A program made the position numbers and the translations under genes. From Amaurobius ferox (lineage: Eukaryota; Arthropoda; Arachnida; Araneae; Amaurobiidae): a stretch of DNA of 64,000 bases. This document shows, in pieces, positions 32,146 through 43,715 of the stretch. The stretch lies in the NCBI GenBank assembly GCA_951213105.1, contig OX578146.1:108425776-108489775 (forward strand), read 5' to 3'. The notes under the pieces are model-generated. The model saw only the letters and a program-made list of their open reading frames with translations. It was not told the origin of the DNA and did no database searches. Numbering within the stretch: the first letter of the stretch is position 1; every line of letters begins with the position of its first letter.

Positions 32146-33459
32146 TTAACATGAGGAAGTTTTTAAACAAATTACGACTTTGTTTTTATGGTCATATAAC
32201 AATCGATTTTTGTACATATTTGGTTAAATTGTTTGAGTAGCTTATATAAGAAGCTTTGTTCATTTATTCCACTTTTAAATAAAAAGTCAGATGTAACATA
32301 ATTAATTTTACAACGTTTCCTCGATTTTCAATATTTTTTTTTTCAGAAATTGAAGGCTTTCTGGTGGTCCGTTGACTCCGAAAATGAATAGGCCTCTAAC
32401 GTTCACCGATTAAAATAATTGTACCAAATTGCATCCAATTTACTCAATATGTTCGATAGATATTTTGCGCACATATATACATACATACATACATACACAG
32501 ATGTTCAAAACGTGGAGATCCACCCAAATCCAAAAGTTGATGCGTTTCATCCTAATGCAATATTTTCTCTTTACACATACTATGTACTGTAACTAAAGTA
32601 ATAGATAGCCATGTTGATGTGTGTCGCAAAATCGGACAAATTCGACCAAAAATTCAGCAATTTGGGGGTATTAAAAGATTATCTGCTACAAAAAGCACGA
32701 ACTATGCAATTTAAATGAGTAACAGAACAAAAATTGCAACAATTACATTTTCTTTAATTACATTTTCGTACTAAGCATTATTTTCTGCTTTACATACAAG
32801 CGATAGGCAGAAACTCAAACAAAGCGAATCAACTAGCTTCCAATTACTTTTTTATTCAAGATGCAGTACAACAACTGAGTGAAATTGTTTTAATTATGAA
32901 ACTTTTAGCGTAAAAAAAAAAATAACATTAAACAATCGAAACAAAACACATATTCAATTGGGACAGTAGTATTTGCACTTCCTCTCGACCGAATTTTTTT
33001 GTGGAAACTTTCCACGTGAATAAGCTTGGGGGGGGGGGGGATTCCAATCACTATAATCAGCTAAGACGCTGAATAAAGCAAGGGGAAAAAGAAAAGGGAA
33101 TCTTGATAAATAAAACGCGCAAGGGAGGGAAAAAAAAGTCAAAAACGGTCGTAGGAGGTATGAAAATCTTTGTCCATTAGGCAGGCTCGTTTGCATATGG
33201 CGATTATCAAAGGATGCCCGACTTCCGGGTACAAGACACTGGAAAATGTCCAAGAAATAAAATAAATAAATAAATAAAAAGAGAGTGACAAGGTGAAGTG
33301 CATGGGTTAATGATGACCGGATAAAGTTGCAGAATACTTTAAGGATGAGCAGTTATTTTGGATTCGTATAACCAGCGCGGAAGTCTTTTAAAATGAATTG
33401 TAATTCGTGAATATCTCAGCAGGCATTGTTATTATTTGAAGTTCCGGATTTGATCCGGA
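32146..33459. other. AT-rich stretch, no gene
   Basis: Short (CATA)n at 32480-32500, a poly-G run at 33030-33040 and (AATA)n at 33255-33279. Frame 32954-33253 (minus) overlaps the poly-G and is not supported. Confidence 0.45.
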
Positions 33460-33922
33460 TTTTTGATCCTAGTAACAAATTTGACAACTTTGGCGACACA
33501 TTTGAATAAATACCGCCAACTTGTCCACTCACTCCTGGTGATATTTGAAAACTACTCGAATTTTTGTAGATCGATTAAAAATTTCTCAAGTTATATTAAT
33601 TTTTCTAGACATTTTCCCAGAGAGTATATAAGCTTGTCTTCGTTTAGTGAATAGTTATTGTTAGCATGATACGAGTAAAAGAGAATTGTGAACGCGTCAA
33701 TGTCTTTAGAATATAATCTTTTGCTTTGCGAATGAGTTGATTATTTAATTGCTCTTTTGCTGTACCTAACAGTTGATTCGTGACCTAGTAAGATAACTAG
33801 ATAGTTATTATCTGTGCATAATTCCTGTCTACGCTTATTGGTGCTTCAAATAAATGCAGAAATTTGATCTCACCCTTATATCTTGAGAAAACACCCACGA
33901 TTAAAGAAGATACGTCGTAACA
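33460..33922 (+). mobile_element. Solo-LTR-like sequence with TATA box
   Basis: Has TATATAAG at about 33625, AATAAA at 33849-33854 and the end GATACGTCGTAACA. The right half follows the same plan as 28595-29006 (TTCCTGTCTACGC, GCTTCAAATAAATG, CAGAAATTTGA-CTCA, ACCCACGATTAAAGAAGATA). The 5' limit is uncertain. No retroviral-type genes adjoin. Confidence 0.6.
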
Positions 33923-34079
33923 GTATCTTTTGTGAGCACTTGTTCTTTTAAGCTTTAAAACCAGTGCTCGGCTAAGAGTGTATTTAATAATAAAATAGGC
34001 TTAAGCGATTGCGTAGGAACCTTATTTCGAAGACTGGTGCCAAATTTCTCTACACTTTATTGCTTTTAAATTTATTACC

Positions 34080-34092
34080 CCCCCCCCCCTAA
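34080..34092. repeat. Poly-C run
   Basis: Homopolymer; other runs lie at 34911-34920 and 34953-34967, the latter two separated by about 30 bases. Confidence 0.85.
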
Positions 34093-34339
34093 CTATTACT
34101 AAATGAGAACTGGGGGTCTACGATCAATCGTGCAAAATATACTAAATATACTTAGTCTTTGAATCACCTTGTATATTTTTACAAAAATAAATAAAATTGA
34201 ATTGACGTAAAAAATATAATAATAATAATTTGATTTAATTTAATATTTTACATTTGAAAATGGAATAATTTCAGATTTCTATTTAATATTGGTAAAAAAA
34301 GAGGCTAGAGGATTCCCTTCTAAATAATTTGAGTCCACT

Positions 34340-34560
34340 AAATCCGTACTAGTCGTAATAGAGTCACTTTCAGACCTCCAACATCTCTGCACTAACCTAC
34401 AGGGTTGATTTGTTCGGGCGCCATTGTAAGGAAACTTGCTGCCCCAGCCGGGAATCGAACCCTGGATCTCCTGGATCTCTCCAGCCGACGCTCTACCGAT
34501 GACCTATTGGGACAAAATTCCAATCTCTTATAGACAGTGGACTCTGCAGAATACGTGCAA
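34340..34560 (-). mobile_element. SINE family 2 (tRNA-derived)
   Basis: Inverse orientation of 19995-20240. On the minus strand: AGAGTCCACTGTC, CCCAATAGGTCATCGGTAGA (A-box TAGGTCATCGG), the B-box GGTTCGATTCC (34451-34461 inverted), GGGGCAGCAAGTTTCCTTAC, CAAATCAACCCTGTAGGTTA, GTTGGAGGTCTGAAAGTGAC and ATTTAGTGGACTC. This is the best-preserved body of the family in the window. A small duplication (GGATCTCCTGGATCTC on the plus strand) lies just before the B-box. Confidence 0.82.
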
Positions 34561-35659
34561 TAAAACTCAATTTTAAATTAGTCTGATTATTTTTTTCGGG
34601 CAAAACTCATTTATTTTCTTGAACATTGGTATGGCAGATTTCTAAAAATAAACATCTATAAATTGATAGTTCCGCTCAAGGAGAAATACCACCTCACCCT
34701 CGGTGTCACTTATTATATATTTCATTTGCATATAATTGTCATAATGGCCAAGAATTCTTACTTTATGCCCTTCAGGAGTTCAGCAGCTCCCACTAACTTT
34801 TGATTACGAAAATTTAGTGATTTTAGCACATTTAGTGCCATTTAGATGGACAATAATCAAATGTATCCAAAAAATTGTTGCAAATTTATAAAGTAATAAT
34901 ACATTTAGCTCCCCCCCCCCCAAAAAAAAATACTTAACGGATCTCATCAGATCCCCCCCCCCCCCCCACACACACACATCTATACCAATTCATATTCATC
35001 AGAAGCCCCTTCGACTCTTAATTGGCACCGGTAAAGTTAATATTGACAATCTCTCAGCTGGATTTATCTTGCTGTCATGCTCTTATGTTGACAACGTGCT
35101 ATCTCTACAGTTTTTCCACACGAGCGACTTTTGGGGGATGGTGGGAAAAAGTTAATAACTATCTGCTCGAAGGAAAGGGGAGATTCAGAAAAAATAAACT
35201 TGGTTAAAAAAGCATGAAAGGAAGGAGAGGAGGCATTGTTCATTACGGCCGTACCTCGTTAGTTTGAAGCGATTACCAATGAACATTTAGACTTCCGGGT
35301 GTAGGCAGTATGTCTTTTACTTTTATTTTATTTTATTTATTTATTTATTTATTTATTTGACCTGGGAACTAAAAAAAAATGTAAAGCTTCGTTAATTCTG
35401 AAAAAGGGAGAATTGCATTCATGGTTGGGTTAGTCAGACGAGAAAGGTATGAAAAAATAAAGGTGTATGAAAAAATAGCTTGTATCACCAAAGCATGTCT
35501 TTACTAAGTATCAACCTGGTGATAAGCTTATGCGGTGTATCTAGTGATGTATCAAACTTGTGTGATGCATCTGTAGCAACGTGTCAAGCTTATGCAATGG
35601 CAAACGCATGCGATATACGTATATCAAATACAAGCTTATTGATACACAGCATCGATGTT
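34561..35659. other. No gene recognised
   Basis: Contains (CA)n at 34968-34977 and a (TTTA)n tract at 35320-35360. The phrase pairs GCTTATGCGGTGTATCTAGTGATG and TTGTGTGATGCATCTGTAGC near 35530 form a loose local repeat. No credible frame. Confidence 0.4.
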
Positions 35660-36000
35660 CCTCAAAATTCCAAATAACTTAAATATCTCGAGAATGGTCC
35701 AACCTAGAGGAATGGGACTGGTTTTATTCGTTTTGTCGTTAAAAATGATGCATAAAACAAGTTATGCATTTCAGCATTTAATGCATATCGTAGTTTTCTT
35801 TTATTTCTGATTTTGACGATTTTTGATGGGGGGGGGGGGGGGGGGAGAGAAGCGCACACACACACCACGTTATAATACTAGATTTGTGTTTTAGTGTGTC
35901 GGGAAAACAGCAAATCCGTCGAAAAAATCGATCCCGATTTTCGACACGATTCCGATACTTTCACTATACACATTACCACGTAGTGTAAGGAATGTAAAAA
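35660..36000 (+). repeat. Dispersed repeat, fragment of the 4626-6227 family
   Basis: AAATATCTCGAGAATGGTCC, GGAATGGGACTGGTTTTATT, GTTAAAAATGATGCATAAAA, TTTTGACGATTTTTGATGGG (then a 16-G run), CAAATCCGTCGAAAA, TTTTCGACACGATTCCGATA and CTTTCACTATAC. The order follows copies at 4740-5310. The 150-bp modules are absent. Confidence 0.7.
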
Positions 36001-37440
36001 GATCTGAAAACACGGCATTATACAAAAAATAAGTGGGAAATAAATATTTCAAGTTTTGAGAGAAAGCTGCCACATATTACGATCTTGCTAATAGCATAGC
36101 AAAATATTTCACACGCGGAAGTAATTTGCACTAAGCAACAAACATAGGACAAAAATCATTGGCAACATGGATTGATATGAACTTAAATATAAATAAACAA
36201 TGGCTCTAAAAAAAGTTCTTATTGAAATAATGTTTTAAGAACTATCATTTTAAGGAATTGAAGCGTTTTAGAAAGCATATTCGAAAAAGCAGAAAAATCA
36301 TTGTTGAAAGATTCGATATATTATGCAGAAAATAGTAATTCACAACAAAACATCTCGAGGAAGCAAAAAAAAGCAAAGGTTATTCACGTGAATGCAATTA
36401 CTTAATTCACCTTCGAAGTATGGAATTTGAATTCACTTACTGGTTTTTATTTGCAGTGCCGTTATGAGGAAAAATTCTTCAGTTTTATCAAGAGCTTTGT
36501 ATTGTATATTCCACAATCACTTACCTATAAACAAAAAGAAATTAGAAAAAATTTTAAGAAATGAGATGGAATAAATTAAAGAATTTTAAGAAATTAGAAC
36601 AAATGAATAAACTATGTTAAGTTAACCGACTCTTAAACTGCGTATACAAATCAATAATTATAAAATGTTTCGCTATTGAATAACATTTCGTTGTCTGCTT
36701 AACATTTGATAACAGGGTATTGAAAAAAAAATGTTTTTGAATTAGTTATTTCAATGTCTTAAGTCTTAAATTTCAGAAATATTGAATTTTTGTAAAGTTG
36801 GCGTCATTTTTGTCAGTTTGGCGATATTTTTTTGTTTGACATTTTATGAAAAGTCGCCAAAATTTTAACTAATTTTATCGTTAAAGGTTACAAATAGACA
36901 TAGCGAAGGACTGACTATTTATATTATTTTATATCAAGCGTTTCGTATTGTATATTACACAATCGCTTATGAAAAAAAAATTCGAATAAATATTAAGACA
37001 GTAGTAAGTTTAAATTTTAAATATAAGAAATAGGACAAGAAATAATTTTCTCATGCCATCTTAAATATCTTCATTCGTCATACCTATATTTCGTGATAAG
37101 CTAATGCCAGTACTCCGTGAAACTAGGATTACCTTTTCACTCAATTTTATCTCCATACGTCCATCACGCGTACCTTGACTAGATTGTTACCATAGTAACT
37201 GATATGCTATGAATATCAATTAAAAACGCTTTTATTGAAATATGAAAAAAAAAAAAAACATGAATACAATTTTCAACTTGAACTGTAGGAATCGGTTGAT
37301 TGATATTCAAAATCAATTCTCCAGATATTTCAAAAGTTTCTCAAAGCCGTTTCTCCAGATATTAGAAACATTTCTTGTTTCAGTTCCCTGTAGGGAAAAA
37401 CAAAATTTCTCCAGATGATAGAAATAGTACTCCTCATCAG
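36001..37440. repeat. AT-rich stretch with old duplicated segments, no gene
   Basis: 36470-36560 and 36930-37010 are related (TTGTATTGTATATTCCACAATC versus TCGTATTGTATATTACACAATC, split here into words under 20 bases in the sequence context). 36600-36850 resembles 6370-6590. No frame or RNA recognised. Confidence 0.4.
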
Positions 37441-37682
37441 TCATTTCAAAGATATGTTTTTCTACACAGACCATCGGACCTACTCAAAGGTGTAGAAAGC
37501 CCAGACCACACGACCAACCCGAAGGCTTATGGTTGCTGCTTGTGTGGCCGGCTACTCAAAGGTGTTGTTGTTGAGACCCAGACCGTCCGACCTACCAGAA
37601 AGGTGTAAGGTAACTACTCAAAGGTGTAGAAGACCCAGACCGTCCGACTCATCCAGAGGACACGAGCAACGTACTCAAAGGT

Positions 37683-37974
37683 GTTGTTGTTGTTGTTGAA
37701 ACCCAGACCGTCCGACCTACCAGAAAGGTGTAAGGTAACTGTTTGGACGGTCGGGAAGTGCCACCCAATTTAGACCGGAACCCAGTGGGGGAGGCATTCA
37801 CAGGGACCGTACCCTCCTTCCCCTACCACCAACCTCTCGGAAGGACTTTCGGACCCACATGTTTAACGTGATCGTACTCCGCATGAACACGGCGGCAGTT
37901 TTGACAGAGGCTGGAATCGAACCCGGGCCTACCGAGTGCAACTCCAGCGCGCTAACCAATGGGCTACCGCGCCC
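37683..37974 (-). mobile_element. SINE family 1, full-length, 14-bp target-site duplication
   Basis: Bordered by ACGTACTCAAAGGT at 37669-37682 and 37975-37988. On the minus strand: GGGCGCGGTAGCCCATTGGT (A-box TAGCCCATTGG), the B-box GGTTCGATTCC, the body with CGGAGTACGATCACGTTAAA and GGGGAAGGAGGGTACGGTCC, the 3' end TCGGACGGTCTGGGTTTC and a (CAA)n tail. At 292 bp it has the same length as the copy at 41850, which fixes the family length. Confidence 0.9.
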
Positions 37975-37988
37975 ACGTACTCAAAGGT

Positions 37989-38195
37989 GTTGTTGTTGTT
38001 GAAACCCAGACCGTCCGACCTACCAGAAAGGTGTAAGGTAACTGTTTGGACGGTCGGGAAGTGCCACCCAATTTAGACCGGAACCCAGTGGGGGAGGCAT
38101 CCACAGGGACCGTACCCTCCTTCCCCTACCACCAACCTCTCGGAAGGACTTTCGGACCCACATGTTTAACGTGATCGTACTCCGCATGAACACGG
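37989..38195 (-). mobile_element. SINE family 1, 5'-truncated, same target
   Basis: Begins with an inverted (CAA)n tail and breaks off within the body after CTCCGCATGAACACGG, before the tRNA-like head. GTACTCAAAGGT lies on both sides (37977-37988 and 38196-38207). The sequence is almost identical to the neighbouring full copy. Confidence 0.85.
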
Positions 38196-38340
38196 GTACT
38201 CAAAGGTGTGGAGTAACTGTTTGGACAGCCTGGACAATACCACCCAATATAGACCGGAACCTAATGAGGGTAGCAACCTTGGTAACAACTACGGGAATCA
38301 TATCATTCTTCCCCTACCCCCATCACCTGTCGGATGGACT

Positions 38341-38580
38341 TGAAATTTCTTTCTTTCGACCCAGACCGTCCGACCTACCCAAAGGTATAAGGCATCCTCC
38401 TTCCCCTACCTCCGATTTCTCGGAAGTACTTTCGGATCCACATATTTAGTCAACACATTTTAGTTTTCGGATCCACATAATGGGACCCTATTCCCCGTGA
38501 ACATAAGGACAGTTTGGGCAAAGTCGGGAATTGAATTCGGGTCCTCCGAGTGCAGTTCCCATCTAGCTCTTTTTTTGCTA
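38341..38580 (-). mobile_element. SINE family 1 fragments (GAAA-type tail)
   Basis: TTTCTTTCTTTCGACCCAGA begins another tail-first copy with TCCGACCTACCCAAAGGTAT, then skips to CATCCTCCTTCCCCTACC and GGATCCACAT. After a short repeat of the last words (38450-38475) the head part GGGAATTGAATTCGGGTCC continues. Rearranged and old. Confidence 0.65.
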
Positions 38581-38691
38581 AGATTTGAGCCATAAAGTTT
38601 ATTCACGTGTTAGCAACATCGCCAAACTCGTGGATTACAGTTTCACGATCTTTGTCGGCCGTCAATAGGCGTGGCGTTGAGATACCCAGCA

Positions 38692-38992
38692 AGCACAAAA
38701 CTCCTTAAAGCAAGGATTATATCATTTTTCTGGTTGAAGTATTGTAACTTCAAATTTAGAAACAATTGGGTTCATTTTTAGCCCAGCCCATCATTAATAA
38801 AATTCTAACCGCTCATGAATAAGTGCATCGACAGGAATAAGTGCTAATTAGAATGCGAAAGTGCATAGTGAGCGATTAGAATTGTATTAATAATAGGCGG
38901 GGCTTAAAACGCCCCCAATCGTTTTTGGATTAAAATTTACAATAATTTTATCAGAAAAGTTTTAAAATCCTTGATTTAAAGAGTTTTGTACT
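38692..38992. mobile_element. Fold-back MITE, ~120-bp inverted repeats
   Basis: Left arm about 38692-38812 and right arm about 38871-38992 are inverse copies (AGCACAAAACTCCTTAAAGC against AGTACAAAACTCTTTAAATC; AATTCTAACCGCTC against AATTCTAATCGCTC), with a ~58-base loop holding two AATAAGTGC-like words. No reading frame. Flanking duplication not determined, so the superfamily is open. Confidence 0.75.
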
Positions 38993-39362
38993 CACTGATT
39001 ATCTCATTGCCTACATCGTGCTGACGAGCGAGAACATAAGATGATAATGGGTGATCACTTAATCCATTTACTGCTTTCTATGCAACGCCCTGTACAGGTA
39101 GTAAGGTAGTTTGTTAGTAAGCAGTATTGAAAACAGTCCGATCCCTTCCCTGTTATCAATACGGCTTACTAACAAAAGCATTTTTTTTTCACAATATTAC
39201 ATCTGTATTTCACCTTTTAAATGGAAAATTTTTATGTTCAATACTCCAATATTGATAACTGGAATATCTTTCAGAGGAAAACATCAGAGTAAACCAGGAC
39301 TTAAATATTGCTATGCAAATTGTGAATTCTATCAAATACCAGAGAGATGACAATTGTTACAT

Positions 39363-39692
39363 CTTTGTATTCTATCATCAAAGAATCACTTGTTAAAACT
39401 TATTGGTGGCAGAAATGTTGCGATACCATTATTGTTACCAAAGAATCGTTTGTTAAAATTTATTGGTGGCAAAAATATTACAATATCATTGTTGTTACCA
39501 AAGAATTGTTTGTTGAAATTTATTGGTGGCAGACATGCTGCAATACCATTGACCATTGTAGTTACCAAAGAATCGTTTGTTGAAATTTATTGGTGGCAAA
39601 AATATTGCAATACCATTGTTGTTACCAAAGAATCGTCTGTTGAAATTTATTGGTGGCAAAAATGTTGCAATACCATTGTTGTTACCACAAAA
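39363..39692. repeat. Minisatellite, 60-bp unit, about 5.5 copies
   Basis: Unit: GTTGTTACCAAAGAATCGTT, TGTTGAAATTTATTGGTGGC, AAAAATATTGCAATACCATT. One unit has 6 extra bases. Because 60 is a multiple of three, two forward frames (39347-39583, 39354-39740) and one reverse frame (39386-39568) stay open; this is a property of the unit and is not evidence of a protein. Confidence 0.92.
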
Positions 39693-39694
39693 TT

Positions 39695-40490
39695 TTCCTT
39701 AAACACACTTTTCTTAAGACCTACTATAAATAGAGCTTAGATGATGACTGATATGGATTTTGTATAAAATTCCAAAACGGGGTAGGAAGACTTTTGACTT
39801 CAAGTTCTGGAGATGTCACTTCCTATTCAAAAATTTGCATTTTCCTTATAACATCTATTTTTAAGTTCGGTTACAGATATAGCTTAGATAATGACTGTCG
39901 GGTTTTTTCTACTTCCGGTTAAAAAAAAAATTCCTTTAAACATCTATTTCTCAAAATGGGCTATATATAGAGCTTAGATGGTGGAAGATATGGATTCAGA
40001 ATCGAATTCCAGAAGTGGTAAGGAGGCTCACGAATTTACACTTTAGTTTTTTTTTTTTTTTTTTCTATTCAAGTTCAAATATTTTAATTTTCCTTGTAAC
40101 ATCTATTTCTAAGAATCGGCCATGGATAGATCTTTGATAATGACCGATATGGATGCAGCATCAAGTTCCTTGGGGAATTACTAGGAATTTCCACTTCCAG
40201 TTCAAAAAATTTCCTTGGAACATCTATTTTTTTTTTCTTTTTCAGAATCGGCTACGAATAAATCTTAGATGATAACCAACATGTATTCAGCATTAAAATC
40301 TGGTGGGAGTAGGGAGTTTCACTAAAGATTTCCACTTCCAGTTCTAGAGATCTCACCATTAAAACATTTATATTTTGCTTGTAACATCTATACCTTAGGA
40401 CTGACTATAGGTAGATGATGATTTATATAAATTAAGCATAAAATTTCGGAGAGAGTATAGTGGGTTTATTAAGAATGCCCACTTTGAATT
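39695..40490. repeat. Degenerate higher-order tandem repeat, ~130-190-bp unit
   Basis: Words recur four or five times in order: TAACATCTATTTCTAAG, GGCTATAGATAGAGCTTAGA, TGATGACCGATATGGATTCA, GCATCAAATTCC, TTTCCACTTCCAGTTC. Units differ in length through T-runs (up to T18 near 40047). Confidence 0.75.
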
Positions 40491-41835
40491 TTTCTAAAAA
40501 TTCGTATGATTGTGCAAAATAAGTGCGCAAAAAAGTATTAAAATGCTTAATAGTTCTATCGAATAAGAAGTGTATACACCACTTGCCCCCATACGAAGGC
40601 TACTTCTTAAATTTCCTGTTTATCCTGCATCTCTGAAAATAAGCAAAAAAAACGCACAATCCATGTTTTCTATATTTCTGCAAAGATTCTGTATCGTATC
40701 CTAACAATTACCAATGTCTCCCCACCATCCTTGGCTCAAATATGCTTCCAAATCCACGAATTACCCAAACCGTAACTGTGCCTTCTGTAGAATAAAACAT
40801 CCAATATAGTTCCATCCAGATACAGACGTGCTGATAAAATTCTAAGCACTTTTCTTTTGATCTTCCAAACGGTGGCTATTTGCATAATTTTTACTTGCAC
40901 AGACAATTGTTCAGAAGTTGTAGAAGGGGAAATTGTTTCTACCCCCCCCCCCCCCCTGCAAAAAGGAAAGTGGAAGAGAGATTCAGATCATAAATAAATC
41001 AGTCTGGTTCAACCATTTTGCTTTAGTGGGCCAAAAATACTAGTTACTTGAACTTGCCAGACATTATTTATCACCTCTCTAAAAGCGCAGTGTCAGTATG
41101 TTAGAGCACCAAATGCAACTACGAGGGCCGAAAAAAAAAACTCATGTATACTAATTCGACCATACTGAATCTAAATCTGAAATCAGTTTTTCAAATTACC
41201 CACTGGATCTAGAGAAATAGCCTCTCAAAAAAGTTTTGCTTTTCTGCTATAATTTTGTGTTTATAATCTCAAATCGGGGGAACTGCCACAACGTGATGCA
41301 ACTACACGGTCATGAGACTATAAACGGAAAACTATATGCAGCTCATAGAGTTAGAGATAAGACCACCCTCCATGATTCAGCTGAATAGAAAAGTTGAAGT
41401 TGAAGTAGGCAGACAACCATTGGTCAAGACGAATTCAATAAAATATTTTTAAAATGATTGGACTAATATATATAGATTCATTATATTAGTTCATGTCGTA
41501 TGTATTTTTATTACTTTTTCCATGTTATTGTATAACGTATTGTTATCTCAAATATTTTCAATTTCGACATTTTGACGGATAAACACATTTAAAGGCCTCC
41601 TGAACCCATTTCAACTCTTTTATATTTACGTAGGCAATCAGACAAAACAACCTATTTTACTAAACATGCACTGTTATCGGTGGAGGATGCATTTTCTATC
41701 AAAATGTTATGATGTAATGGTCGTCAAGCTGCCGGGGCTGAGCATAAGGTGATCATCTGGGGTTGGCGAACAGAGGAGCCCCCTAGTAAATATATACCTT
41801 TGTTCATCTGCAGCAAAAGCTGCAATAAGTTTTAC
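40491..41835. other. No gene recognised
   Basis: Contains a C15 run at 40941-40955. The rest is AT-rich without repeats or frames I can support. Confidence 0.45.
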
Positions 41836-41849
41836 ACTCATATCAAGGA

Positions 41850-42141
41850 TGGGGCGCGGTAGCCCATTGGTTAGCGCGCTGGAGTTGCACTCGGTAGGCC
41901 CGGGTTCGATTCCAGCCACTGCCAAAATTGCCGCCGTGTTCATGCGGAGTACGATCACGTTAAACATGTGGGTCCGAAAGTCCTTCCGAGAGGTTGGTGG
42001 TAGGGGAAGGAGGGTACGGTCCCTGTGGATGCCTCCCCCACTGGGTTCCGGTCTAAATTGGGTGGCACTTCCCGACCGTCCAAACAGTTACCTTACACCT
42101 TTCTGGTAGGTCGGACGGTCTGGGTTTCAACAACATCAACA
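41850..42141 (+). mobile_element. SINE family 1, full-length, 14-bp target-site duplication
   Basis: ACTCATATCAAGGA borders it at 41836-41849 and 42142-42155. A-box TAGCCCATTGG at 41860-41870 and a perfect B-box GGTTCGATTCC at 41903-41913 form the tRNA-derived pol III promoter; the body ends in GTCGGACGGTCTGGGTTTCA and a short CAACAACATCAACA tail. This is the reference copy of the family in the window. Its only open frame (41849-42109) is the recurrent SINE frame and not a gene. Confidence 0.93.
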
Positions 42142-42403
42142 ACTCATATCAAGGAATACGATTCATGATTATTGCCATTCACACTAAGTTATAGCTATCT
42201 CTAAAACTTCAGAGGAGTTTTTTACGAGGAGGGATAGACTTTGAAGAATTATGATCTTCGATTTCATAATATTCCTTTGGGTGTCTGTTCATGCTTTCCT
42301 ATTCGAATGTAAAAATGTATAGAGTTGTATATCATAAATTAAGCTTAGGTTTCATCTAGGTGTTACAATTATGTACCTTTATTATAGTTTTGGAATATTA
42401 TAA

Positions 42404-42406
<3 letters not shown>

Positions 42407-42464
<58 letters not shown>

Positions 42465-42473
42465 GTATATAAA
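42407..42473. repeat. (AT)n microsatellite
   Basis: About 67 bases of alternating AT with two G interruptions near the end. Confidence 0.95.
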
Positions 42474-43129
42474 TAAATTGTAATATGTAATATATAAATT
42501 GAAAGATTTTAATCGAAAACTATGCATAAACTACTGTATGTACAAAAAAACCCATCTCTAGCATATTTGTTACAAATAAGTAACTATAGACCAAGACTAA
42601 GGATAAAAATAGAAGGTAACATATCACTACAATGGAAAGGGGGATGAGAAGAATATTAGGATACAAAAATCACAATTAAAAAGTATATATAAATATAAAT
42701 AAAAATGAAAAAGAAAACACGGCAAAAATGAGAAAAGGCAATAATAATTAGCTCAAGATAAAAATAAAGATATAGAGAACACAAAAAATGGCGGTTAGTT
42801 CGAAATTGCATTTTCATCAGGACAGCCATACAATTCGAATTAAAACCGATAGAATAGCCAGTTTCTGACAATGGCGATAGTATTTAACTATAGACACCAT
42901 TGGAACTGTCTACTGGCTAGTGGAAGGAGAAAAATAAATCAATTGAATTACAAATCAGAAAAATTTTAAAAAACCCCTCCTCGAACAGAAATATTAACTC
43001 ACAAGCAGTGCTACCACGTGTAGGTTGTTGTCAGCAAAATATGAGAGATGATATACTTTAATTCCATTTTGCAAGTGAAATATCTTTAAGAGGTTAGCAC
43101 ACCTTTAAAATTCTAAAATAATGTTGTTG
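42474..43129. other. AT-rich stretch, no gene
   Basis: A-rich, without frames or repeats I can support. Confidence 0.45.
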
Positions 43130-43715
43130 TGATAGTAAGTTGATATAACGTGAACCAAATGACTGTGGGCGAGTTCGTGGGCGTCAAAATACAAATAACT
43201 ATTACAAAAGTATCTTCTCTCGTGAATGGAACGAAATAGATCCAAGAGAATTATGTTGATATATTTGTTGGATAATACTGCATGTGAAAAGTGAATTTTA
43301 GATCATATAGTTACAACTTTTAGAAATTTATGTAATTAAAAAAAAAAATGTATTAGAAAAAACTTGAAATATAATGAAAACGGTTCATGTGTTCATGTTA
43401 ACGTTCTAAGGTCTTGATTTTTTTGTAATTTTATCAAAAATTCATTCGCAAATTGGGGGGGGGGGGGGGGCTACTGAACATTTAATTGCATTTAAAATCA
43501 ATAGGGTTCAAACATTCACTGATTGTAATAATCGTAGATTCACACACACACACAGTACAGAGGATACTCGAATTTGAATTTTCGACTTCGTCACAATACT
43601 TTCCCTCCGGACGTCCATTATGCTGCTCATGTCTTCGGACGAGTCGGTCGTCCTGGGCTTTCGACAATACTTTCTCTATACATTATACTATGTACGTAGA
43701 GAAGGTAATACTTAA
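43130..43715 (+). repeat. Dispersed repeat related to 26216-26830
   Basis: CAAATGACTGTGGGCGAGTT, GGGCGTCAAAATACAAATAA, CTCTCGTGAATGGAACGAAA, GTTCATGTTAACGTTCTAAG, a G19 run at about 43456, (CA)n, GAATTTTCGACTTCGTCACA and the end CTTTCTCTATACATTATACT followed by an inverted GTAGAGAAGG. Ends in a small palindrome like the related repeats. Confidence 0.7.

Larger units (their letters stand above)
37461..38340 (-). mobile_element. SINE family 1 copy with five nested SINE insertions at one target
   Basis: The host SINE is read at 37465-37491 (GACCATCGGACC then TACTCAAAGGT) and continues at 38197 (TACTCAAAGGTGTGGAGTAA, then CTGTTTGGACAGCC and CACCCAATATAGACCGG). Between are six copies of TACTCAAAGGT (37481, 37553, 37615, 37672, 37978, 38197) separating five inserts of 60, 50, 45, 294 and 207 bp. 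Every insert starts on the plus strand with an inverted SINE tail (GTTGTTG- or GTAGAA- then CCCAGACC), so all five lie in the same orientation, and only the fourth reaches the tRNA-like head. Confidence 0.85.

Noticed and set aside
22445..33922. Complete LTR retrotransposon between the LTR-like sequences
   Set aside because: No gag, protease, reverse transcriptase or integrase motif is found between or beside them, and the LTR-like sequences are too different to be a pair.
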